Shown here piece by piece: positions 10,725 to 18,139 of a stretch of 44,599 nucleotides of DNA. Numbering within the stretch: the stretch's first letter is position 1; each line of letters starts with the position of its first letter. The notes below the pieces were generated by a model. The model had not been told where the DNA came from. It worked only from the letters and a program-made list of their open reading frames with translations, and searched no databases. The DNA is taken from contig JAFGOM010000069.1 of the NCBI GenBank assembly GCA_016926505.1, positions 1 to 44,599 on the forward strand. The letters run 5' to 3'. A program made the position numbers and the translations under genes. The DNA is from Methanospirillaceae archaeon (GTDB taxonomy: Archaea > Halobacteriota > Methanomicrobia > Methanomicrobiales > Methanospirillaceae).

Positions 10725-11564
10725 GTGTATACCATCACAGCAAGTAATGAGATAGCAGAAAATATTTTTGAGATATGGGTAGAAGCGCCGCATGTTGCAA
10801 CACATGCACAGGCCGGGCAGTTTGTTATCATCCGTGTTGATGAGACAGGAGAGAGGATACCACTTACCATCTCTGCCGTCACTGGTGACAGGGTTCGAAT
10901 CATCTTCATGGCCGTGGGAAAGACCACTCACGCCCTTGCAGGGATACAAGCGGGGGAAGATATCGCCGATATTGCAGGTCCTCTTGGGAAACCCAGTGAA
11001 ATTGAGAAGTATGGAACCTGCGTGCTTGTAGGAGGCGGGGTAGGGATTGCTTCACTGCCCTTTATTGCACAATCCCTTAAAAAAGCAGATAACAGGGTCA
11101 TTGGAATTATTGGTGCAAGAAGTGCAAACTTTCTCATCCTTGAAGATGAGATGCGATCGATCTGCGATGAACTCTGTATCACGACCGATGACGGGTCAAA
11201 GGGATTCCATGGATTTGCTGCAGATATCTTAAAAGAACTGAATAATACCCGGAAACTCGATGCAGTCTGGATCATCGGGCCCACTATCATGATGAAAGTA
11301 ACCGCAGAGGTAACCCGTGAGAAGAAGGTACAGACCTTTGTCTCGCTCAATCCCATCATGGTGGACGGGACAGGGATGTGCGGGTCATGCCGGTGCAGGG
11401 TCGGGAATGAGACGAAATTTGCATGTGTGGACGGTCCTGAATTTGATGCCCATGCAGTTGATTTCAATCTCCTTATGCAGCGTCAGAGGATGTATACCGA
11501 GATGGAAAGAATCTCTCTTGAGAGGTTTCATGAATATACCTGCACCTCCCGGGAGGAGCAATAA
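10725..11564 (+). CDS. nfnA: NfnA-type FAD/NAD-binding and [2Fe-2S] subunit (sulfide dehydrogenase/ferredoxin-NADP reductase alpha)
   Basis: Small subunit of a heterodimeric flavoprotein related to electron-bifurcating NfnAB and to archaeal sulfide dehydrogenase. It has a ferredoxin-reductase-type FAD barrel (AGQFVIIRVDE, RIPLTIS), an NAD-binding segment (CVLVGGGVGIASLPF) and a C-terminal iron-sulfur cysteine cluster (GTGMCGSCRCRVG, then FACVDGPEFD). It starts at GTG with GGAAGTGA just upstream. It shares one base with nfnB (TAATG). Physiological direction and nucleotide partner cannot be decided from sequence. Confidence 0.85.
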   Translation: MYTITASNEIAENIFEIWVEAPHVATHAQAGQFVIIRVDETGERIPLTISAVTGDRVRIIFMAVGKTTHALAGIQAGEDIADIAGPLGKPSEIEKYGTCVLVGGGVGIASLPFIAQSLKKADNRVIGIIGARSANFLILEDEMRSICDELCITTDDGSKGFHGFAADILKELNNTRKLDAVWIIGPTIMMKVTAEVTREKKVQTFVSLNPIMVDGTGMCGSCRCRVGNETKFACVDGPEFDAHAVDFNLLMQRQRMYTEMERISLERFHEYTCTSREEQ

Positions 11565-12904
11565 TGGCAGTGCGACCTGCCGATGAACGTGTCCGGGATT
11601 TTTCAGAGGTGGATACCGGTTTTAGCAGGGAAGAGGCGATAGCCGAGGCAGAGCGTTGCCTGCAATGCAAAAAACCATTATGTATTGACGGATGTCCGGT
11701 TGGGATCGACATCCCGGCTTTTATTGCCCTGATTGCAGAAGGGGATATTTGTGCCGCCGCCGGCATTATCCAGCAGTCAAACATGCTTCCGGCAATATGT
11801 GGTCGCGTCTGCCCCCAGGAGACACAGTGTGAAGAACGCTGTATTCTTGGCAATAAAGAATCACCGGTACGAATCGGGCAGCTGGAGCGCTATGTCGCAG
11901 ATTTCGCACGAAAAGAAGGAGTTTTACCACCTGAGAGAGGAAAAAATACCGGTAAACAGGTTGCCGTTGTGGGTTCAGGTCCTGCAGGAATTACTGCGGC
12001 TGCAGAACTTGCTGCAGCCGGGCATGATGTTACCATTTTTGAGTCACTTCATAAACCCGGCGGTGTTCTGACCTATGGCATCCCGGCGTTTCGTCTCCCG
12101 AAAGATATCGTTGATTACGAGATCAACCGGGTATTATCACGGGGAGTCAGACTGCTCTGCAATCACGTAGTCGGCAGGAGTATAACGGTACAAGAACTGC
12201 TTGCATATGATGCAGTGCTTCTCGGAACAGGTGCCGGTCTTCCGTATTTTATGAACCTGCCCGGAGAACATCTCAATGGCGTCTATTCTGCAAACGAGTT
12301 TTTAACACGGATAAACCTGATGCATGCAGACCGGTTTCCTCTCTATGATACCCCGGTTATCAGGGGAAGCCGGGTTGTCGTTGCAGGAGCAGGAAATGTT
12401 GCAATGGATGCCGCACGGGCAGCCCGGAGACTCGGGGGACGGGTTACTCTCGTGTACCGCCGCCGGGAAAAGGATATGCCGGCGCGTGCAGCAGAGATAG
12501 CGCATGCGAGGGAGGAAGGTATCACATTTGTGACCTGTGCAAACCCGGTTGAGATATCGGGAGAAACGGTTGTGACCGGTGTCTCTTGTGTTAAGATGAA
12601 TATGTGTGAGGCTGATGAGAGCGGTCGTCCCTCTGCAGTACCGATACCGGACACACAATTTGTAATCGATGCCGATATCTTTATCCAGGCTATCGGCCAG
12701 GGACCAAATCCCCTCCTGCTCTCTCTCTTTGATTCGATTTCCCGTGGCAAGGCAGGAAATGTCATTGCCGATGCTGATGGAAAGACATCTCTGCCGCGGG
12801 TATTTGCAGCAGGGGATGTTACAACCGGATCTGCAACAGTCATTGAGGCGATGGGTGCCGCAAAGAAGGCTGCCAAAGCAATATGCAGGATGCTGCAGGA
12901 TTAA
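11564..12904 (+). CDS. nfnB: NfnB-type FAD/[4Fe-4S] subunit (glutamate synthase small-subunit family)
   Basis: Large partner of the preceding gene. The N-terminus carries cysteines for two [4Fe-4S] clusters (CLQCKKPLCIDGCPVG; CGRVCPQETQCEERC), followed by an FAD-binding Rossmann motif (VAVVGSGPAGITAA), the ESLHKPGGVLTYGIP segment, an NADPH-binding motif (VVVAGAGNVAMDAAR) and the C-terminal FAD contact FAAGDVTTGSATVIEAMG. Length 446 fits GltD-like/NfnB proteins. No glutamate synthase large subunit is adjacent, favouring NfnB or sulfide dehydrogenase over true GltD. In a hydrogenotrophic methanogen it would balance ferredoxin and NADPH pools (inference). Confidence 0.85.
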   Translation: MAVRPADERVRDFSEVDTGFSREEAIAEAERCLQCKKPLCIDGCPVGIDIPAFIALIAEGDICAAAGIIQQSNMLPAICGRVCPQETQCEERCILGNKESPVRIGQLERYVADFARKEGVLPPERGKNTGKQVAVVGSGPAGITAAAELAAAGHDVTIFESLHKPGGVLTYGIPAFRLPKDIVDYEINRVLSRGVRLLCNHVVGRSITVQELLAYDAVLLGTGAGLPYFMNLPGEHLNGVYSANEFLTRINLMHADRFPLYDTPVIRGSRVVVAGAGNVAMDAARAARRLGGRVTLVYRRREKDMPARAAEIAHAREEGITFVTCANPVEISGETVVTGVSCVKMNMCEADESGRPSAVPIPDTQFVIDADIFIQAIGQGPNPLLLSLFDSISRGKAGNVIADADGKTSLPRVFAAGDVTTGSATVIEAMGAAKKAAKAICRMLQD

Positions 12905-12913
12905 GATAAGGGA

Positions 12914-13399
12914 ATGCAGAAACGAGATGTTGTATCAGATGAAACAAGAGAGAAGAAGATTTTTTTGCTGGAGAAGGATCTCAACTATCATTTTACAAAA
13001 AGAGATCTGCTGATACGGGCTCTTACCCGGTATGCCTATGCTGCTGAACATGAGATGCCTTCTTCTGCGCACATGGATGCATTGGCTACCCTCGGTGATG
13101 CGGTCATCGATCTTGTCGTTCTTGCCTGTCTCCTGCATTCAGGAGAGAATGAGAAAGGAGTTCTCTCGACGAAAAAGATAGACATGGTCAATATGTCGGC
13201 TTTACGTGATATCGGTGCTGCTCTTCGGCTTGAAGAATACGTGTTCTGGGGCAGGGGCGAGGTCATCCAGCATGTCTGGACCAGTGGAAGAGTTTTAGCA
13301 GAATGTCTCGAGGCGGTTATCGGTGCAGTATATCTTGACGGTGATCTCAATGCATGCAGCGATGTGCTTGCCGGTCTGGGTCTGATTCCCGGACAATAG
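12914..13399 (+). CDS. RNase III-like single-domain protein
   Basis: The protein has only an RNase III nuclease-type fold (about 160 residues) and no double-stranded RNA-binding domain. The first signature reads DALATLGDAVIDLVV where classical enzymes have ERLEFLGDA, and the second reads LAECLEAVIGAVYLDGD. Relative to classical RNase III the glutamate two residues before LGD is alanine and the Asp of the second motif is Glu; the Asp of LGD and the last Glu remain. This is closer to the Mini-III pattern. It follows nfnB by nine bases with AAGG before the ATG, so it is probably in the same operon. Confidence 0.75.
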   Translation: MQKRDVVSDETREKKIFLLEKDLNYHFTKRDLLIRALTRYAYAAEHEMPSSAHMDALATLGDAVIDLVVLACLLHSGENEKGVLSTKKIDMVNMSALRDIGAALRLEEYVFWGRGEVIQHVWTSGRVLAECLEAVIGAVYLDGDLNACSDVLAGLGLIPGQ

Positions 13400-13450
13400 T
13401 TTGTAATTTTCAGAATTTACCGATATTTTTTAAGCGCATATGTAACCATC

Positions 13451-13458
13451 TTTTTTTT
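13451..13458 (+). terminator. Oligo-U terminator after the RNase III-like gene
   Basis: Eight T on the plus strand about 50 bases after the stop, preceded by a T6 run near 13426. It likely ends the 7037-13399 transcription unit. Confidence 0.5.
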
Positions 13459-13546
13459 CAAATATCCCACAGCAGGACAGTGTCGTGTCCCTGTCAACAG
13501 ATCGAAGGTTCGTGTTTTCCCATAGGTTCCGGAACGAAAGGGGCAC

Positions 13547-13554
13547 TATAAATA
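13547..13554 (+). promoter_or_regulatory. TATA box for the UPF0104 gene
   Basis: TATAAATA on the plus strand. The expected transcription start near 13575-13580 falls shortly before the Shine-Dalgarno-like AAAGGTGAT at 13597-13605. Confidence 0.55.
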
Positions 13555-13644
13555 ACATCATCACCAATTCGTGTTCAGGCAATCTGACCCTCCATCAAAG
13601 GTGATATCATCAATACATCGCAGAAACGGTGGATCTGGATCTCG

Positions 13645-14667
13645 TTGGCATTCAGTGCTGTTGTACTGTTCATCGTCCTTTTCTCAACCTTTGATGAGAA
13701 TACCCTTACCTACCTGGGAAAGATAAATCTCTCGTTTCTTGTTCTTGCAATCATTATGCGGTTCTTCTCCTGTGGCATCTGGGCTCTCCGGATAAAAGAG
13801 ATGGCATTGTCACTCGGACACCGGGTGCCCTATCCTCATTGCCTGAATATGGTCTTTGCGAACCTTCTGATGGGAGCAATTACCCCGGGTCAGGCAGGAG
13901 GTGAACCGGTCAGGATACATGAGCTGTACCGGGCTCAGGTTCCGGTTGGTGATGCAACGGCAGTGGTAATCACCGAACGTGTCTTTGATGCATTTGTGCT
14001 CGTAATATTAGGGATAATCAGTATTATCGTGATGCGCGAGATGGTATACGATCTTTCAATCGAGATCCTCTTTGCGATGGGACTCGCTCTCACGCTTATG
14101 ATCTTTTTTGTTATATTTATCATCTTTACCGCGATGAAACCGGAGCCGACAAAGCGGGTAGTAACACGGTTTTTGCACTGGTTGTACCAGAAAACAAAGA
14201 TGCATTCAGTTCATCAGCTAATCAGTAAAAGTGACCAGGAAATAGAAAATTTTTGTAACGGGGTCTGTATGTATGCCGGTCACGGAAGAAAAGGATTATT
14301 TACCGGTCTTTTTTGTACAGCCGGGTTCTGGATATCCGAGTTTATGGTTGCATCGGTGATCATGATGGGTCTTGGCCTTCCTCCCTGTATCCCTGAATCT
14401 TTTCTCTTTCAGCTCATCATCGCAACAGTCAGTATGATTCCCTTAACACCGGGAGCATCAGGGATTGCAGAACTATCAGCGACGACGCTTTATGCACTCA
14501 TTATTCCATCATCGATACTGGGTATCTTTATCCTGCTCTGGCGGGTTATCATGTTTTATTTAAATATCGTCCTTGGTATCGTGAGCAGTCTCATTATCTT
14601 TAAAAGAGAGATTAATCCGATCGAAGAAATCCGATCAGATGCTCTTGCAAATGAGTTAATTGATTAG
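13645..14667 (+). CDS. UPF0104 / lysylphosphatidylglycerol synthase-type integral membrane protein
   Basis: Polytopic membrane protein of the UPF0104 (flippase-like, LPG synthase transmembrane) family. It has about eight hydrophobic segments, and the conserved TPGQAGGEPVR motif occurs near residue 77, with the C-terminal PLTPGASGIAELS motif also diagnostic. Relatives move or modify lipid-linked molecules; the substrate here is unknown. The only canonical start is TTG at 13645, directly at the first membrane helix. The in-frame codons upstream (13588-13644) encode a plausible positively charged N-terminus (QKRWIWIS) preceded by AAAGGTGAT, so a non-canonical start near 13609 is possible. Confidence 0.8.
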   Translation: MAFSAVVLFIVLFSTFDENTLTYLGKINLSFLVLAIIMRFFSCGIWALRIKEMALSLGHRVPYPHCLNMVFANLLMGAITPGQAGGEPVRIHELYRAQVPVGDATAVVITERVFDAFVLVILGIISIIVMREMVYDLSIEILFAMGLALTLMIFFVIFIIFTAMKPEPTKRVVTRFLHWLYQKTKMHSVHQLISKSDQEIENFCNGVCMYAGHGRKGLFTGLFCTAGFWISEFMVASVIMMGLGLPPCIPESFLFQLIIATVSMIPLTPGASGIAELSATTLYALIIPSSILGIFILLWRVIMFYLNIVLGIVSSLIIFKREINPIEEIRSDALANELID

Positions 14668-14694
14668 AAACAGGACGATAGTCCCAAAGATTGG

Positions 14695-14707
14695 TTTTTT
14701 GGAAAAA
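14695..14707. terminator. Converging terminators between UPF0104 and argF
   Basis: T6 on the plus strand (14695-14700) and A5 immediately after it (T5 on the minus strand) lie in the 80-base gap between convergent genes and can serve both directions. Confidence 0.4.
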
Positions 14708-14746
14708 TAAGAAACCCGGGGCAGAGCAGAGCGGGTAAATCCAATC

Positions 14747-15670
14747 TTACGATACTGATATTGCCCCGCTCAAAAGAAGCATTAATGCCTTTTGCACATG
14801 AAGCCGGTTCTCTGCTTCATCCCAGACAACACTCCTCTCTCCGTCGATCACTTCGTTTGTTATCTCACGTCCCCGGTGGGCCGGAAGACAGTGCATGACG
14901 ATTGCCTGTGGAGAAGCATAGCTCAATAGTTCAGGGGTGAGAGAGAAAGAAGAGAAGGCTGCCATTCTTTTTTCAGTCTCATTCTCATCGCCCATCGAGA
15001 CCCAGGTATCAGTAATCACGACCTCTGCTCCTGATACTGCCTCCCGTGGATCATGGATAACCCGGACATTACCTCCAATTTCCCGTGCTTTCTTCAGGAT
15101 TGAAACACCAGGACAGTAATCAGGGGGGGATGCAACGGTTACATCCATACCGGTCATGGAAGATGACAAAAGAAGGGAGTTGCAGACATTGTTACCGTCA
15201 CCGATAAATGCCACTTTTTTACCCTGTGTCGTTCCGCAGTACTCAGTGATGGTAAGGATATCAGCAAGAATCTGGCAGGGGTGTTCCTGGTCTGACAGTC
15301 CGTTGATAACCGGTATTGATGCATGCAATGCAAAGTCCACAACGGTCTGGTGGGAGAAGACCCGCATCATCACGACAGAGAGAAAGCGTGATAATACACG
15401 GGCAGTATCAGGAATCTCTTCACCCCTTCCAAGCTGCATATCATCAGGATTTAAGAAGAGGGCAAATCCTCCGAGTTCCTGGATTCCTACTTCAAATGAG
15501 ATCCTAGTTCTCGTCGAGGACTTCTCAAATATCATGCCAAGTGCCTTGTTGGCAAGGTCTCTTCTGAAGATTTCTTCTTTCCGTTCTTTTTTCAGGCACT
15601 CTGCTGTTTTTATCAGAAGATTTAACTCATCTGGCGAGATATCGAGGATCGAGATAAAGTCCCGTTTCAT
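14747..15670 (-). CDS. argF: Ornithine carbamoyltransferase
   Basis: Makes citrulline from ornithine and carbamoyl phosphate in arginine synthesis. The carbamoyl-phosphate site STRTR (residues 52-56), the HPCQ motif (in DQEHPCQILAD), the ornithine-binding DTWVSMGDE segment and the catalytic HCLPAHRG are all intact, and the 307-residue length is normal. HCLP and the SMG-containing loop separate it from aspartate carbamoyltransferase. Its ATG overlaps the purD stop by four bases, making it the last gene of carS-pyrE-purD-argF. Confidence 0.95.
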   Translation of the reverse strand: MKRDFISILDISPDELNLLIKTAECLKKERKEEIFRRDLANKALGMIFEKSSTRTRISFEVGIQELGGFALFLNPDDMQLGRGEEIPDTARVLSRFLSVVMMRVFSHQTVVDFALHASIPVINGLSDQEHPCQILADILTITEYCGTTQGKKVAFIGDGNNVCNSLLLSSSMTGMDVTVASPPDYCPGVSILKKAREIGGNVRVIHDPREAVSGAEVVITDTWVSMGDENETEKRMAAFSSFSLTPELLSYASPQAIVMHCLPAHRGREITNEVIDGERSVVWDEAENRLHVQKALMLLLSGAISVS

Positions 15671-16959
15671 CGAATCTCCTGCAGATGGGCGATACGCTTC
15701 TGCAATACCGTATCTGTGCCGATATCATGTCGGTACCACACCTCTCCGTCTACAGAACGTGCAGCGTTTTCTGCCTGTATTTCAGCCTCTGCCAGGGTTT
15801 TTCCGGTCCCCACAAAGGCAAGGGTGCGTGAGGATGCCGTTACAATCTCCCTGTCCTTATATCCGACATTGGCATAATACAGAGAAGCAGGGTAATAGTG
15901 ACCGATAGAGATCGGTTTGCCTGATTGTGGATTATCAGGATATCCCTGTGGTACGAGATATTTACAGACGGTAGCCAGTTCTTTAAATCGCACCTCACAG
16001 GAATCGAGAGTACCTCCGGTGATTGCAGTCACCAGATCGAACGGATCAGAATCAAGCAGGGTAAGAACGTTCATCGCTTCAGGATCGCCAAACCGGGCAT
16101 TACATTCGATAACCATCGGACCCCGGCTGGTATTCATAAACTGGCCGTATAATATTCCACGAAAAGGTGTTTCTTCTTCTGCAAGAGCATCGATAATCTT
16201 CTGCATGATATGGAGTGCCTGTTTGTAATCGGTTTGTGTTACAAAGGGCAGTGTATGGGTTTGCAGGCTGTATGAGCCCATACCTCCGGTATTTGGTCCT
16301 GTATCTCCTTCAAAAGCACGTTTATGATCCTGCACAAGAGGCATGGGAATCAGAGTCTTTCCATCACAGAATGCCTGAAGGGTAAATTCTTCACCGATGA
16401 GACGTTCTTCGATTACGACCCCGTCCTGAAGCAACCTGATATACTCTATCGAAGTATCAAGATCAACATGCTCACCCATAATCCTGACACCCTTCCCCCC
16501 GGTCAGTCCTATGGGTTTTATGGCATAATCACTCTTTTGAGTTCTCAGAAACGCTTCTGCAGATGCTGCATCATGAAAAACACGGTAATCAGGGCATCCG
16601 GGGATAGCATATCTTTTCATTAAATCCCGGCAGAATGCTTTGTCAGTCTCGATTCTTGCAGCAGCACGGGTGGGACCGATGCACCTGATTCCCTTCTCAC
16701 AGAGTGCATCCACGACACCTGCCTGCAGGGGGGCTTCTGGTCCGATTATTGCATGGGTTATCGCATTATCATCTGCAAAGGAGAGGATTTGTGGTATACC
16801 GGTCTCATCCCCGATTCGAATCTCTTTGGTATATTCTGCAATTCCGGGATTTTTCCTGCTCATTACTGCAAAAAGAGTTATTCTATCACTTCTGCCGAGT
16901 GCAGATGCGATGGCATGCTCCCGTCCTCCACTCCCGACAATGAGAATTCTCATATCCAT
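15667..16959 (-). CDS. purD: Phosphoribosylamine-glycine ligase (GAR synthetase)
   Basis: ATP-grasp enzyme of purine synthesis joining glycine to phosphoribosylamine. It begins with the typical MRILIVGSGGREHA N-domain. It contains KPIGLTGGKGV (ATP-binding lysine and loop), EEFTLQAFCDG, the TGPNTGGMGSYS loop and the metal-binding MVIECNARFGDPEAM. The length of 430 is usual. The ATG at 16959 or the one two codons later may be used; neither has a strong ribosome-binding site. It follows pyrE by about 30 bases. Confidence 0.95.
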   Translation of the reverse strand: MDMRILIVGSGGREHAIASALGRSDRITLFAVMSRKNPGIAEYTKEIRIGDETGIPQILSFADDNAITHAIIGPEAPLQAGVVDALCEKGIRCIGPTRAAARIETDKAFCRDLMKRYAIPGCPDYRVFHDAASAEAFLRTQKSDYAIKPIGLTGGKGVRIMGEHVDLDTSIEYIRLLQDGVVIEERLIGEEFTLQAFCDGKTLIPMPLVQDHKRAFEGDTGPNTGGMGSYSLQTHTLPFVTQTDYKQALHIMQKIIDALAEEETPFRGILYGQFMNTSRGPMVIECNARFGDPEAMNVLTLLDSDPFDLVTAITGGTLDSCEVRFKELATVCKYLVPQGYPDNPQSGKPISIGHYYPASLYYANVGYKDREIVTASSRTLAFVGTGKTLAEAEIQAENAARSVDGEVWYRHDIGTDTVLQKRIAHLQEIR

Positions 16960-16991
16960 GATTGTTGGTAATCCGAAAGAGATTATACTTG

Positions 16992-17504
16992 CTATTTTAC
17001 GAGTTGGTTTACTTTCGACAGGGAGATAAGAGTCGCCCCAACGTTTTGAAGAGCTTCTTCTGCCCCCTGTTCTCTGTCCACAACACAGACAACTTCAGAA
17101 ACGGTAGCACCTGCTTTTCTTAATTCGTTTATTCCATAGAGTGCCGAACCACCGGAGGTGGTAACATCCTCGACCAGGAGTACCCGCTTTCCTGCAACGT
17201 CTCCAATAATAGTCCCACCGGTCCCATGATCTTTTGAACTGCTCCTGATAATAGCATAGGGGAGTTTCATGGTAAGTGAAGTGGCTACCGCAAGAGGGAC
17301 ACCACCGACAGCAACTCCTGCTATACAGTCACCGGTTGCATGCTCTGAAATCTCTGCAGCTATCGCTTGTAATAATTCAGGATGGGTCATTGCAGTCTTG
17401 ACATCAATATAAATAGTACTGTTTGCACCTGATGCCAGAACAAAGGTGCCGGTAAGAACCGCCCGGTATTTCCGTAACAGGTCAATTACCCTGCTTTCTA
17501 CCAT
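16992..17504 (-). CDS. pyrE: Orotate phosphoribosyltransferase
   Basis: Converts orotate and PRPP to OMP in pyrimidine synthesis. The PRPP-binding motif VLLVEDVTTSGGSA is intact and is preceded by IAGVAVGGVPLA and the RSSSKDHGTGG flexible loop. The start at 17504 is fixed by a near-perfect AAGGAGGT just upstream; the longer open frame to 17618 has no such site and lies in carS. It overlaps the end of carS by seven bases. About 170 residues is typical of archaeal PyrE. Confidence 0.95.
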   Translation of the reverse strand: MVESRVIDLLRKYRAVLTGTFVLASGANSTIYIDVKTAMTHPELLQAIAAEISEHATGDCIAGVAVGGVPLAVATSLTMKLPYAIIRSSSKDHGTGGTIIGDVAGKRVLLVEDVTTSGGSALYGINELRKAGATVSEVVCVVDREQGAEEALQNVGATLISLSKVNQLVK

Positions 17505-18139
17505 GGAACCTCCTTTACGCCGATAGTATACCCGATGATATTCACGATGCGATGGAGAAGCGGTGTGATGATGAGGATAGCAACCAGTATCGGAATAGTC
17601 ATTACCGATACAAACCATGGGAAGTCAAAGACAAGAAGGAGAAGAAACGCGCCGGCGACCAGATCATACTGGTCTGCAAAGAGCCACTCTTCGCCCTGTT
17701 TCTTGTTTAATCGCCGTTTGAAAAAACTTTTTACGAGATCACCGAAAAGAGCTCCTGTTGCGAGCAATATGACAGAGAGGATTGTCAGGCGCGGAAGCTG
17801 CAAGAGAAATCCTGAATTCTGGACAGATATCTGAACAAACCCGAGAAGCACCCCTGACAACACTCCTCCAAAAAGTCCACGCCATGTCTTTCCGTTACCA
17901 AAGATTCTCCTGCCGTCCCGCCAGTTTTTTCCCATATCAATCGGGATTTTCCCGCCGATTGTCGCTGCTGCTGAATTCGGCAGATACGCCGGCATCATAA
18001 TCCAGACTGCAGATGCGATAACGGTAACAATTGTCTCTACATTTATACGCTTCCAACTCCTACTCTTGGTACTAACTCTATTACTTGCAAAATAACTGAT
18101 ATAAATATTCGGAAACCATGTACAATGGTACTCGTACAT
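17498..18139 (-). CDS. carS: CDP-archaeol synthase (start uncertain)
   Basis: Integral membrane CTP:2,3-di-O-geranylgeranylglyceryl-phosphate cytidylyltransferase that makes the CDP-activated archaeal lipid. Family marks are PAYLPNSAAATIGG, the GNGKTWRGLFGG loop, LFGDLVKSFFKRRLN-type segment and DQYDLVAGAF. Homology begins near residue 34 (VETIVTV, about 18040). The only upstream ATG, at 18139, would lie inside the start of the divergent tes gene and upstream of the likely promoter. No ATG, GTG or TTG lies in frame between them, so a non-canonical start near 18046-18040 behind GGAG is possible. First gene of a four-gene operon. Confidence 0.88.
   Translation of the reverse strand: MYEYHCTWFPNIYISYFASNRVSTKSRSWKRINVETIVTVIASAVWIMMPAYLPNSAAATIGGKIPIDMGKNWRDGRRIFGNGKTWRGLFGGVLSGVLLGFVQISVQNSGFLLQLPRLTILSVILLATGALFGDLVKSFFKRRLNKKQGEEWLFADQYDLVAGAFLLLLVFDFPWFVSVMTIPILVAILIITPLLHRIVNIIGYTIGVKEVPW
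18100..18107. promoter_or_regulatory. Shared bidirectional TATA element between carS and tes
   Basis: TATAAATA read on plus and TATTTATA read on minus, inside GATATAAATATTC. It lies 55 to 65 bases from the conserved coding starts on each side and is the only good TATA-like box in the gap, so it could direct both divergent transcripts. Confidence 0.45.

Noticed and set aside
15156-15908. 250-codon plus-strand frame
   Set aside because: Antisense to argF and purD, both of which have intact catalytic motifs.
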